From: a bacterium HR19
Lineage (GTDB): Bacteria > Calescibacteriota > Calescibacteriia > Calescibacteriales > Calescibacteriaceae
Direction of reading: 5' to 3'
Length of the DNA: 64,000 bases
NCBI GenBank assembly: GCA_002898315.1
Contig: BEHV01000006.1
Coordinates: 1 to 64,000, forward strand
Below are positions 1 to 7,495 of this stretch, one piece after another (position 1 is the stretch's first letter; each line of letters begins with the position of its first letter). The notes under the pieces are model-generated. The model searched no databases, was not told the origin of the DNA, and saw only the letters and a program-made list of their open reading frames with translations. Made by a program: the position numbers and the translations under genes.

Positions 1-121
1 GTTTGATGAGGAGGCGTTGCGTCTCACATCGTTGCAGGTAGTTCAGCAGAGCGCTAACGCTATGGTTGCTATATCACGGCTCACTCCTCAACTTGTACTG
101 CAATTGCTCGGAGGAGGTTAA
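1..121 (+). CDS. Flagellin, C-terminal end (5' truncated by window edge)
   Basis: An open frame enters from the left edge (first full codon at position 2) and stops with TAA at 119-121. The last 39 residues include QQSANAMVAISRLTPQLVLQ, the amphipathic C-terminal helix pattern of flagellins, which ends in a PQ-V-L-LL motif and packs in the D0 core of the filament. The terminal GGG is a small variation. An rho-independent terminator follows at once. Third positions are G/T-rich, unlike plus-strand genes further right. It could also be a flagellin-like FlgL-type protein, but the PQLVLQLL ending favours flagellin. Confidence 0.7.
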   Translation, partial: FDEEALRLTSLQVVQQSANAMVAISRLTPQLVLQLLGGG

Positions 122-141
122 AGATTGAACTTACAATAAAC

Positions 142-180
142 GGGGAAGGGATTTTTTCTCAAGTCCCTTCCCCTTCTTTT
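142..180 (+). terminator. Rho-independent terminator after flagellin gene
   Basis: A perfect 10-bp inverted repeat, GGGGAAGGGA (142-151) and TCCCTTCCCC (164-173), with a 12-nt loop is followed by TTCTTTTT. It starts 20 nt after the flagellin stop codon. It is the clearest intrinsic terminator in the window and suits a highly expressed gene. Confidence 0.85.
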
Positions 181-191
181 TCAAAAAATTT

Positions 192-203
192 TCACATATG
201 TGA
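192..203. promoter_or_regulatory. 12-bp perfect palindrome between flagellin and rpsU
   Basis: TCACATATGTGA is a perfect palindrome in the 170-bp gap between the flagellin terminator and rpsU, about 90 bp before the rpsU start. It could be an operator for a dimeric regulator, but nothing else supports this. The rest of the gap is AT-rich and shows no gene. Confidence 0.2.
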
Positions 204-291
204 GTTTCCTTTTGAGTTTTCTTTTTTTAATTCAGCGGATAAGTTTTCGGAAAAATTTTATTGAAGTTCTGGCGGTTTTATTTTTTATTTT

Positions 292-480
292 ATGCGTGTG
301 CCTGTGATAAAAGTAAAGGGGAACCTTGACAGAGCGTTGAAGATTTTGAAGAAAGATTTTGAGTTAAACATAGCTCCTCTTTTGAGGAGGCATCAGCATT
401 ATAGGTCTAAGCTTCAGATAAGGAAAGAAAAACACTTTTTAAGAGTTTTGGGAACAAAGAAAAATTTCAAGATTGAGTGA
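292..480 (+). CDS. rpsU: 30S ribosomal protein bS21
   Basis: This 62-residue basic protein begins MRVPVIKVKGNLDRALKILK and has the conserved bS21 layout: a short beta start (VPVIKV), then a long basic helix with RR and KxxxRK clusters. bS21 binds the 30S platform near the anti-Shine-Dalgarno end of 16S rRNA. Length is usual for the family (55-70). No good Shine-Dalgarno lies upstream; ggcgg is about 17 nt before the ATG. An alternative GTG at 298 would shorten it by two residues. tRNA-Phe begins 12 nt after the stop, so the two probably share a transcript. Codon third positions are G/T-rich. Confidence 0.85.
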   Translation: MRVPVIKVKGNLDRALKILKKDFELNIAPLLRRHQHYRSKLQIRKEKHFLRVLGTKKNFKIE

Positions 481-492
481 TTTTTTTGTGGT

Positions 493-568
493 GGGTAGGT
501 AGCTCAGTCGGTAGAGCGTAGGACTGAAAATCCTAAGGTCGGCGGTTCGATTCCGCCCCTACCCACCA
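493..568 (+). tRNA. tRNA-Phe (GAA), CCA encoded
   Basis: Complete cloverleaf: acceptor GGGTAGG/CCTACCC, D-arm GCTC...GAGC, anticodon stem TAGGA/TCCTA with loop CTGAAAA (anticodon GAA), T-arm GGCGG-TTCGATT-CCGCC, discriminator A and genomic CCA at 566-568. It lies 12 nt downstream of rpsU and is probably processed from the rpsU transcript. Confidence 0.97.
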
Positions 569-580
569 TTTAATTCACTT

Positions 581-628
581 TTTCAAAATCACCGGCCCTC
601 CTGATTGAGAGTTCTCTTTAAGCGGTGA
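581..628 (-). terminator. Probable terminator after rpmH (minus strand)
   Basis: Read on the minus strand, TCACCG (628-623) pairs with CGGTGA (594-589), encloses a small GAGA/TCTC hairpin and is followed by TTTTG. It lies 12 nt past the rpmH stop and between convergent tRNA-Phe and rpmH. The outer stem is only 6 bp and the T-tract short, so this is moderately supported. Confidence 0.4.
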
Positions 629-639
629 GATTTAAGAAT

Positions 640-804
640 TTAAGAGATGAATCTAAGTTTATGATACACAGCAGGAACCAAGTGTTTTCTTCCTTTTTTT
701 CTTCTTCTTTGAAGTATTTTTCTTCCTGAGCGTGAGGAGGACCGAGCTAAAAATCCATACTTTCTTGCTCCTTTTCTGCGGTGAGGTTGATATGTTCTTT
801 TCAT
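640..804 (-). CDS. rpmH: 50S ribosomal protein bL34
   Basis: This 54-residue, very basic protein starts [20 protein letters not shown], matching the invariant bL34 N-terminus; the family is usually 44-50 residues. I chose the ATG at 804 over an upstream in-frame start because the family begins with MKRTYQP and a strong Shine-Dalgarno (GGGGAGGTGG) sits 7 nt before it. It starts 22 nt after the rplA stop, so the two form an rplA-rpmH operon. That is unusual, since rpmH normally pairs with rnpA near dnaA; no rnpA is present here. Confidence 0.95.
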   Translation of the reverse strand: MKRTYQPHRRKGARKYGFLARSSSRSGRKILQRRRKKGRKHLVPAVYHKLRFIS

Positions 805-826
805 GTTTGAGCCACCTCCCCGCAAA

Positions 827-1534
827 TTACTTTTTCTTCTTTCTGAAAACAGAATTCACATCTATCTTGACTCCGGGAGAGTGAGTTGTAGAGATTGTGA
901 CTGTTCTTATAAACTGACCCTTTGCGGAAGGTGGTTTCATTTGGCTCAATGTTTTGAGAAAGAACTCAATATTTTGGACAAGTTTTTCTATCTCCCACGA
1001 TATTTTTCCCGCGGGGATATGAATACAACCACCTTTATCTGTTTTGAATTCTACTCTACCCTTTTTAGCATCTTCAACTGCCTTTTTGACATCCCATGTC
1101 AGTGTTCCGGTTTTGGGGTTTGGCATAAGTCCTTTGGGACCGAGAATTTTTCCCGCCTTTGAGAGTTCAGACATCATATCGGGTGTAGCTATTATTACAT
1201 CTACATCAGGAGCGGTCTGTTTTTCTATTATTTCTTTTATTCCTGCCTCATCTTTGACGATATCTGCTCCCGCTTCTATTGCTTCTTTTGCTTTTTCACC
1301 TTTTGCGAAGACAAGAATACGGGGAGATTTACCCGTTCCATGTGGAAGAACAATAGCTCCCCTTACCGCTTGATCGGTTCTTCTGTGGTCTATGCCGAGC
1401 TTCACCGATACCTCAACAGTCTCATCAAATCTCCTCTTCATATCTTTGAGAATTTTCAGAGCTTCCTCTATCTCATACCTTTTTGACCTGTCAAAAAGTT
1501 TCAGCGACTCTAAATATCTTTTCCCTCTACCCAT
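827..1534 (-). CDS. rplA: 50S ribosomal protein uL1
   Basis: This 235-residue protein has uL1 signatures: [13 protein letters not shown] and [18 protein letters not shown] in domain I, the glycine-rich [19 protein letters not shown] loop of domain II, and [13 protein letters not shown] near the end. uL1 binds 23S rRNA at the mobile L1 stalk and often represses its own operon. Length is typical (230-235). The C-terminus ends in a lysine run (FRKKKK). It is divergent from recG (66 bp apart) and followed by rpmH; the usual partner rplK and the rplJL genes are absent. Confidence 0.95.
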   Translation of the reverse strand: MGRGKRYLESLKLFDRSKRYEIEEALKILKDMKRRFDETVEVSVKLGIDHRRTDQAVRGAIVLPHGTGKSPRILVFAKGEKAKEAIEAGADIVKDEAGIKEIIEKQTAPDVDVIIATPDMMSELSKAGKILGPKGLMPNPKTGTLTWDVKKAVEDAKKGRVEFKTDKGGCIHIPAGKISWEIEKLVQNIEFFLKTLSQMKPPSAKGQFIRTVTISTTHSPGVKIDVNSVFRKKKK

Positions 1535-1600
1535 GGCAGTTAAAAATATTTTCTCGTTGTTTTTTATGAGGAGAAAAATTATTAAGTAAATTTTTATAAA

Positions 1601-3712
1601 ATGAAATTTTCAGAAGAATTTTTGAGTAAGGCAAAGACAATACTTTCAACAGATATAAGATATATAAAAGGAGTTGGACCGAACCTTGCTCAAATACTAT
1701 ACAAAAAAAACATCTTCACAGTTGAAGATGCTCTCTTTTATTTACCGAAGACATACGAAAACAGAGCAAACATAAAAAAAATAGAAGAACTTTTTGAAGG
1801 GGAGAAGGCAGTAGTAATAGGGAAAATAGTAAAAAAAGAGGAGATAATAACAGGTAACGGGAAAGTGATATGGAAACTTATTGTTTCAGATGATACAGGA
1901 TTCCTTGAATGCGTATGGTTTTCAAAAACAAACTACATAGATATATTTCAACAAGGAGAAGAAGTCGCAGTATTCGGTGAAGTGAAAGCGTTCCGAAGAA
2001 CATTCCAAACATATCACCCGAAAATCGTAAAAAAGGAGAAAATAGACGAGATGAAAATAGGCAAACTCGTTCCTATATATGTAGTATCAGATATGTATGA
2101 GAACTCCATTATCTCCCGCGTAATAAGAAAAATACTTGAAAACCACAGAGAAATCATAATATCTCTCATCCCAGAAAGAATAGAGAAAGAAAAGAAAATA
2201 ATTTCACTTCAAGACGCGTTTTTGAAGGTTCACATACCCGAAAAATACGCAAGCGGAATTGAAGAAATTCAGGAAGCGAGAAAAAGAATTCTTTTTGAAG
2301 AGCTATTCAGAACTCAGGTATCACTCTTTATAAAAAGAAGTGAGGTGAACTTAAAAAAAGCTCCTCAGATCTTCGTTTCTGATTCTCTTATCAACTTCCT
2401 GCTATCTACACTTCCTTTCAAACCCACATCTGCACAACTCAGAGCGATAGAAGAGATAAGAAAAGATTTAATGGGACCGAGACCTATGTATAGACTTTTG
2501 CAGGGAGATGTTGGTTCTGGAAAAACTCTCGTGGCTTTCTGTGCTTCTTTTATGGTATGCTCATGCGGATACCAATCAATAGTTATGTCTCCAACAGAGA
2601 TTTTGGCAAGACAGCTATATGAGAACTTTCAAAACTTCGGCAAAGCTTTGGGACTGACTATTGCTCTTATTACAGGAAGCACGAAAAAATCGGAGAGAAA
2701 AGAGATATATGAGAAGTTGAATTCAGGGAAACTCAACATACTGGTCGGAACTCATGCTCTGATATACGACGATGAGATAAGACCAAAAAAACCCGGGCTT
2801 ATTGTAATAGACGAGCAACACAGGTTTGGAGTCCTGCAACGCCTCACCCTTATAAACAAAGGAGAAGATACATTCCCTCACATACTAGTTATGACTGCAA
2901 CACCAATACCAAGAACCGTAGCTCTAACTGTGTGGGGAGATCTTGACATATCGGTTCTTGATGAGTTTCCGCCCGGCAAAAAACCTGTTAAGACAAAAGT
3001 TTTCAGAGAGTCAGAAAAATTCATCGTATGGGAGGAAATAGAAAAAGAACTACGAAGAGGGGGAAAGGTTTTCATTGTCTACCCTCTTTTGAAAGAGTCG
3101 GAAAAGTTAGATATACCATCAGCAGAAGGTATGTATAAAACATTGAGCGAAAGGTTCTCAAACTTTGGTGTAGGATTACTGCACGGGAAGATGTCTGGTG
3201 AAAAGAAAAATGAAGTTATAAAATCATTCCTGAACGGAGAGATTTCTCTTCTTGTTTCTACAACAGTTATAGAAGTTGGCATAGACGTTCCAGATGCCAC
3301 AATGATTGTGATTGAGCATGCGGAAAGGTTCGGATTATCTCAACTTCATCAGCTGAGGGGAAGAGTTGGAAGGAGAGACAAAGAAGGCACTTGCATTCTG
3401 ATAATTCCCGACAATCTTTCTGAAAACTCAGAGAAAAGGATAAGGTTGCTTGAAAGAGAGCAAGACGGGTTCAAAATAGCTGAGGCAGACCTTGAAATGA
3501 GGGGACCTGGGGATATACTTGGCACACGCCAGCATGGATTTTCAGACATAAAAATAGAAGTTCTCAAAGATACGAAACTCATATCTTTTGCAAGAGAGAT
3601 AGCCAAAACCGTTGTTTTTGAGCCGAAATTAGCTCCCGAGGAAAAGTTAGAGTTTGAAAAAAAATTTTCTGTATTTCTCGGAGATAAATCTCATTTTGTC
3701 ATATCTGGTTAG
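1601..3712 (+). CDS. recG: ATP-dependent DNA helicase RecG
   Basis: This 703-residue superfamily 2 helicase remodels stalled replication forks and Holliday junctions. The N-terminal third is an OB-fold wedge region; the motor carries Walker A GDVGSGKTLVAF (about residues 303-313), the RecG-type DEQH box in VIDEQHRFGVLQR (about 402), MTATPIPRTVAL, and motif VI QLRGRVGRRDKEGTCILI. The C-terminus has the GPGDILGTRQHG stretch seen in RecG. Length agrees with E. coli RecG (693). There is no Shine-Dalgarno; TAAATT at 1587-1592 ends 8 nt before ATG, so the mRNA may be leaderless. It is divergent from rplA and convergent, 6 nt apart, with the NIL-domain gene. Confidence 0.97.
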   Translation: MKFSEEFLSKAKTILSTDIRYIKGVGPNLAQILYKKNIFTVEDALFYLPKTYENRANIKKIEELFEGEKAVVIGKIVKKEEIITGNGKVIWKLIVSDDTGFLECVWFSKTNYIDIFQQGEEVAVFGEVKAFRRTFQTYHPKIVKKEKIDEMKIGKLVPIYVVSDMYENSIISRVIRKILENHREIIISLIPERIEKEKKIISLQDAFLKVHIPEKYASGIEEIQEARKRILFEELFRTQVSLFIKRSEVNLKKAPQIFVSDSLINFLLSTLPFKPTSAQLRAIEEIRKDLMGPRPMYRLLQGDVGSGKTLVAFCASFMVCSCGYQSIVMSPTEILARQLYENFQNFGKALGLTIALITGSTKKSERKEIYEKLNSGKLNILVGTHALIYDDEIRPKKPGLIVIDEQHRFGVLQRLTLINKGEDTFPHILVMTATPIPRTVALTVWGDLDISVLDEFPPGKKPVKTKVFRESEKFIVWEEIEKELRRGGKVFIVYPLLKESEKLDIPSAEGMYKTLSERFSNFGVGLLHGKMSGEKKNEVIKSFLNGEISLLVSTTVIEVGIDVPDATMIVIEHAERFGLSQLHQLRGRVGRRDKEGTCILIIPDNLSENSEKRIRLLEREQDGFKIAEADLEMRGPGDILGTRQHGFSDIKIEVLKDTKLISFAREIAKTVVFEPKLAPEEKLEFEKKFSVFLGDKSHFVISG

Positions 3713-3718
3713 AGATTT

Positions 3719-3961
3719 TCAAGGCTCTATGACATCTTGTTCTATTCTTTCCACTTTTATTCCTTTTTGACTGAGCCATGAAATTCCTTTTTCCATTTCT
3801 TCTTTTGTTCCTTCTATTTCTACGGTGACAAGTCCGACCTCACCTTTCATTGAGGCACTTTTTATATTGACAACAAGGTCAAATTTTTTTATGAATTCCC
3901 AGAGTATAGGTTTATTGACGAGTTCAAACGGGTAGATAAGATAGAACTTTCGTTTTTCCAT
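3719..3961 (-). CDS. Stand-alone NIL domain protein
   Basis: This 80-residue protein matches the NIL domain, the ferredoxin-like beta-alpha-beta fold best known as the C-terminal ligand-sensing domain of MetN and found alone or beside ferredoxins. Visible pattern: an initial strand with YPFELVNKPILWEFIKKFDL, a central VNIKSASMKGEVGLVTVEIEG hairpin, and a last helix before GIKVERI. A Shine-Dalgarno (GGAG) precedes the ATG. It begins 27 nt after tRNA-Glu on the same strand and ends 6 nt from recG on the other. With no transporter alongside, the ligand cannot be guessed. Confidence 0.75.
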   Translation of the reverse strand: MEKRKFYLIYPFELVNKPILWEFIKKFDLVVNIKSASMKGEVGLVTVEIEGTKEEMEKGISWLSQKGIKVERIEQDVIEP

Positions 3962-3987
3962 TGTGGATTTCTCCTTTCAGTTTTTTT

Positions 3988-4065
3988 TGGCGCCCCCAGG
4001 GGGATTTGAACCCCCGTTTCCGGATTGAGAGCCCGGCGTCCTGGTCCTGGCTAGACGATGGGGGC
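3988..4065 (-). tRNA. tRNA-Glu (CTC), CCA encoded
   Basis: On the minus strand the acceptor GCCCCCA/TGGGGGC, T-arm GGGGG-TTCAAAT-CCCCC and anticodon stem CCGGG/TCCGG with loop around CTC fold well. Discriminator G and an encoded CCA (3990-3988) complete it. It lies 67 nt after the skp-like gene and 27 nt before the NIL gene on the same strand. Confidence 0.95.
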
Positions 4066-4132
4066 AATACAAAAAAACAACATATAAAAAAATTTATCTC
4101 CAAAAAACAAAAATCAAAGATTTCGGTTTTCT

Positions 4133-4723
4133 TCATTTTTTCTTTCCGGGCTGGGAATTGCCAGATTTTTTACTGCGCCAAACCCTATTATATTCATCTA
4201 TAACCCTGAAAGTTATATCATCTGCATCTTTGACATAAAGAATCTGATTTTTATCTAAGACGAGAAAATAACCTTCTTTCTGCGAAATCTTCTGAATTAT
4301 ATCTTTTATATCTTGAATAACATCTTGGGTTAGTTTCGCGTCAAGGTTTTGAATCTCAAGCTCCGCCTGTCTGAGCCTATTCATAAAATCATTCTGTTTC
4401 GCTTCAATTTCAGATTTTTTCTTTTCTAATTCTTGCTGACTCATAAACTTCGCCTTCTGAGCGAATTCATCTTGCATCTTTATTATTTCATCTTGAATTT
4501 TTTTGAGCTCGTTTTGCTTTTTCTCATATTCCGCTTGGAGTTTTGCTTTCGCTTCTTTCGCTGCCTCCGCCTCTTGTATTATTTTTGTAAGGTCAACAAC
4601 CGCCACCTTTGGATTGCTTGAATCTTCTTCTTTCCCCTTACTTTGCGCAATGCTCAGAGTGAAAAAGGATAATATAATTAAAACTACGGTGAAAGGTAAA
4701 AAAAATTTTCTCGCTCTTTCCAT
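4133..4723 (-). CDS. Skp/OmpH family periplasmic chaperone
   Basis: This 196-residue protein has a signal peptide (residues about 1-27, ending SIAQS), a short beta strand VAVVDLTKIIQEAEAAKEAK that is the Skp/OmpH hallmark, then a long charged coiled coil (about residues 55-130) forming the tentacles, and a closing strand GYFLVLDKNQILYV. Skp trimers hold unfolded outer-membrane proteins in the periplasm. Length fits the family (160-200). It is followed by tRNA-Glu. The usual neighbours bamA, lpxD and fabZ are absent; lpxA lies 16 kb away. Confidence 0.85.
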   Translation of the reverse strand: MERARKFFLPFTVVLIILSFFTLSIAQSKGKEEDSSNPKVAVVDLTKIIQEAEAAKEAKAKLQAEYEKKQNELKKIQDEIIKMQDEFAQKAKFMSQQELEKKKSEIEAKQNDFMNRLRQAELEIQNLDAKLTQDVIQDIKDIIQKISQKEGYFLVLDKNQILYVKDADDITFRVIDEYNRVWRSKKSGNSQPGKKK

Positions 4724-4803
4724 AAACTAAAATTTTCCTTTCAGCAAAATTGATTAAGCTTTTTTTAAATTTTTTAGATTCATAAGCAACCGCTGGCTTT
4801 AAT

Positions 4804-5898
4804 CTATTTGCAATTTCTCCTGAGCTCTGATAGCAGTTTTATATAAAGGTCGCCGAACTCTTGTGATGGCTCAACTTCTGTCCCCTCGTGCCACTCGTTG
4901 AAGCTCACAAGAACTATAGCGTCGGCAGATGATTTGCTCGCAAACTCGTAAAGCTTTTTCAGCGTCTCTCCGTCATTCCTCGGAAGTTCCCAGACAACCT
5001 GCCTTTTGAGTTTCCTGTCGTCATATCCCGGCAAAATAGTCAGCCCAATCCACATATTCCTCATCTTCGCATCTTCTACATAATCCCCAAATATCTTTTC
5101 ATATTCAGATATATCTGTGATTTTTCTGAGGAAATAGCTCTCAAAATACGGGTTATATGCATGGACCGCTTTAAATCCCATCTCAACAATCCTATCTCGG
5201 AAATTGAACAAATTGAAAAAAGAAATATCATCTGCTATGAAGAAAATTTTCCATTTGCGTATTATTGGAGACCAATCTATTTCAGGTGGTGGTTCAGGGG
5301 GACACTTTTCTTGCGCACACCAGAATTGAGGAAACAATCCCCTGCCATACAAAAACAAAACCGGCTTCCCCTCTATTTTTATGTAGTTCTCATATTGAAA
5401 GTATTTTGAAAGATAAAGAAGGTCTGAATCTATTTCAGTTATTGCGTCATCAAAACTCTGGAATACACCTTCATAGTATATTGAAAATGGAAATTTTTCC
5501 TCTCTTGTTATTTCTGCAAACCTTCTGAGTACATGGTCTTCAAAACTTGATCTTCCCCACCACGAAAATATAAATCCCGTTATCTTTGCTTTTTTTGCAA
5601 GTTCAATATGCATCCTTATCGTTTCTTCTGATGATGAATCGTAAACATCAGGGTATGGATGTCTGACACTTGCTATATCTCTTTTTCCATTCTCAATTTT
5701 ATCTGGATTGTGCCCATCAATGTTCCAGTGTCTCCACTCTCCCGAAACATCGGGGGTCCCATACCAAGGGTAGTAAAAAGCGTACAAGGGTTTGCAATCT
5801 TCACCTTTACCACTTTGAGGATGCGAAAAACAAGCACTTATGATGAGCCAAAACACAAAAGCAGAAAAACCTTCTCTCATCCTCACAGAAGAACTCAT
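4804..5898 (-). CDS. Exported GH99/GH71-like glycosidase (WbsX-like) protein
   Basis: This 364-residue protein has an N-terminal export signal with a Cys near residue 23 (SACFSH, a poor lipobox). The body resembles the GH99/GH71-like (beta/alpha)8 family that includes endo-alpha-mannosidases and WbsX-like proteins: YAFYYPWYGTPDVSGEWRHW near the N-terminus, FIFSWWGRSSFEDHV, and the conserved FNEWHEGTEVEPSQE near residue 336 that carries the acidic residues proposed as catalytic in GH99. Substrate is unknown but probably an extracellular or envelope glycan. TAAAAT followed by a short gap precedes the start. No polysaccharide locus surrounds it. Confidence 0.75.
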   Translation of the reverse strand: MSSSVRMREGFSAFVFWLIISACFSHPQSGKGEDCKPLYAFYYPWYGTPDVSGEWRHWNIDGHNPDKIENGKRDIASVRHPYPDVYDSSSEETIRMHIELAKKAKITGFIFSWWGRSSFEDHVLRRFAEITREEKFPFSIYYEGVFQSFDDAITEIDSDLLYLSKYFQYENYIKIEGKPVLFLYGRGLFPQFWCAQEKCPPEPPPEIDWSPIIRKWKIFFIADDISFFNLFNFRDRIVEMGFKAVHAYNPYFESYFLRKITDISEYEKIFGDYVEDAKMRNMWIGLTILPGYDDRKLKRQVVWELPRNDGETLKKLYEFASKSSADAIVLVSFNEWHEGTEVEPSQEFGDLYIKLLSELRRNCK

Positions 5899-6005
5899 CT
5901 TTGTTATTTCTATTTTAAGAAAAATTTTTCAGTGTTTTACAAATCTCAAATGCAAACTCTTTATTTTTAGAAAAAACACACAAAAAGGAGGTTTTGTATA
6001 GATAA

Positions 6006-6557
6006 ATGAGTGGTTTTATACCGAAAAAGTTTTTTTTGACATACGGCGTAGGATACCATAAAGAAGAACTTGCCTCTTTTGAGTTAGCCCTGCGAGATGC
6101 CAGAATAGGAAAGTTCAACCTCGTAAATGTGTCATCAATAATACCTCCCGGCGCAAAGATGATACCAGCAGAAGAAGGGCTGAAATACTTGAAAGCTGGG
6201 GAGATAGTATATTGTGTTCTTTCAAAAAATTCAACGTGCGAAAAAGGAAGGTTAATATGCGCATCAATTGGAATAGCTATGCCGGAAGATGAAAATATTC
6301 ACGGATACCTTTCAGAGTTCCACTCGTTTGGTATGACAAGAGAAGAGGCAGGAAAAAGAGCAGAGAGAATAGCAGCGTATATGCTTGCAACAACTCTTGG
6401 ATACGAATACGATACAGACGAAGATATAATGAAAGCAAAAGAGATTATGCTTCTTAATGGTTATAAGGTGAGGACATCTTATATTTCTGTGGATGCGGAA
6501 TGCTTGCAGAATAACCAGTGGGTAACGGTAGTCGCAGCCGCTGTTTTCGTACCATAA
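6006..6557 (+). CDS. pdaD: Pyruvoyl-dependent arginine decarboxylase
   Basis: This 183-residue protein decarboxylates arginine to agmatine. It is made as a proenzyme that self-cleaves between two serines to create the pyruvoyl cofactor; the expected site is the SS pair in NVSSIIPPGAKMIP (residues 43-44). Flanking motifs TYGVGYHKEELASFELAL and GYLSEFHSFGMTREEA fit the archaeal/chlamydial PdaD family. A perfect AAGGAGG lies about 14 nt before the ATG, longer than ideal, but a stop codon excludes a nearer start. Agmatinase follows 15 nt downstream, so the pair converts arginine to putrescine without a PLP enzyme. Confidence 0.93.
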   Translation: MSGFIPKKFFLTYGVGYHKEELASFELALRDARIGKFNLVNVSSIIPPGAKMIPAEEGLKYLKAGEIVYCVLSKNSTCEKGRLICASIGIAMPEDENIHGYLSEFHSFGMTREEAGKRAERIAAYMLATTLGYEYDTDEDIMKAKEIMLLNGYKVRTSYISVDAECLQNNQWVTVVAAAVFVP

Positions 6558-6572
6558 GTATCTCCGAAAAAA

Positions 6573-7457
6573 GTGAGCCAAAAGTCAAAACACAAAAGTT
6601 TCCTCGGAATATCAGAAGACCCTTCGGAAGCGAGATTTATAGTAGTTCCAGCTAAAATAGGTGGAACATCGGTAGGCAGGAAAGGAGCTGAAAAAGCCCC
6701 CGAAAAAATAATATCTGCATCTTGGCAACTTGAAGATTTTGATACAGAAACAAAAACAGTATTTATACAAGAAGGAATAGCAACGGAAAGTCCATGCAGA
6801 AACCTAAATCAGCTCGCAAAAAAAGTAGAAAAAATCATATCAGACGGTAAATTCCCGATAGTTATAGGAGGAGAACACCTTATAACTCATCAGGTTCTCA
6901 AGATTTTCAAAAAGTTCTACGGAAGCGTAGGAGCAATTTTTTTTGATGCTCATGCGGATATGTTTCCTGAATTTGATGGAAGAAAAATACATCACGCTTG
7001 CGCTCTCTATCTCTCCTTACCATACATTGACGATTTTCTGTGTATAGGAGTAAGAAACCTTTCACCAATAGAGCTTGAAGAAATAAAAGCAAAGAAACTT
7101 GAAGAAAGGTTTCTCTTTTTTGAAGATTTTTTCCCAAACTTCCTCGGTCAGACACCTTCTTACCATCTTCTCACCAATAAACTTGAAAAAATCAAGGCAA
7201 ACGCAATATATATCAGTTTTGACTTTGATTTTGTTGACCCATCTGCAATACCTTCACTATCTACCCCTGAACCACCCGGGTTCTCATTCAGAGAAACCCT
7301 TGACATATTGAAAAAAATCATATCTTTTTTCGGAAGCAGGATAAAGGGAGCTGACTTTGTTGAGTTTTGTCCCGATAAAAACTTCTTTGCAGAAGTATCA
7401 GCAGCGAAAATAATATCAAAGACAATATCTTACATATATCAATTCAGTAGGACTTGA
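6573..7457 (+). CDS. speB: Agmatinase / ureohydrolase family
   Basis: This 294-residue enzyme hydrolyses agmatine to putrescine and urea using a binuclear Mn centre. Metal-binding motifs of the arginase fold are present: GGEHLITHQ (usually GGDH; the His ligand is kept), FFDAHADMFPEFDG (about residue 125) and ISFDFDFVDPSAIPS near residue 215, followed by STPEPPGFSFRE. Start codon is GTG, 15 nt after the pdaD stop, without an obvious Shine-Dalgarno, so translation is probably coupled. Coupling with arginine decarboxylase favours agmatinase over arginase or formimidoylglutamase. Confidence 0.88.
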   Translation: MSQKSKHKSFLGISEDPSEARFIVVPAKIGGTSVGRKGAEKAPEKIISASWQLEDFDTETKTVFIQEGIATESPCRNLNQLAKKVEKIISDGKFPIVIGGEHLITHQVLKIFKKFYGSVGAIFFDAHADMFPEFDGRKIHHACALYLSLPYIDDFLCIGVRNLSPIELEEIKAKKLEERFLFFEDFFPNFLGQTPSYHLLTNKLEKIKANAIYISFDFDFVDPSAIPSLSTPEPPGFSFRETLDILKKIISFFGSRIKGADFVEFCPDKNFFAEVSAAKIISKTISYIYQFSRT

Positions 7458-7495
7458 AAGTAAAGAGTGAGGAATTTTCGGTTATCTTGTTTTTA

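Noticed and set aside
803..1162. 119-residue open frame on the plus strand
   Set aside because: It lies antisense to rplA and rpmH and has no family resemblance; a shadow of uL1 codons.
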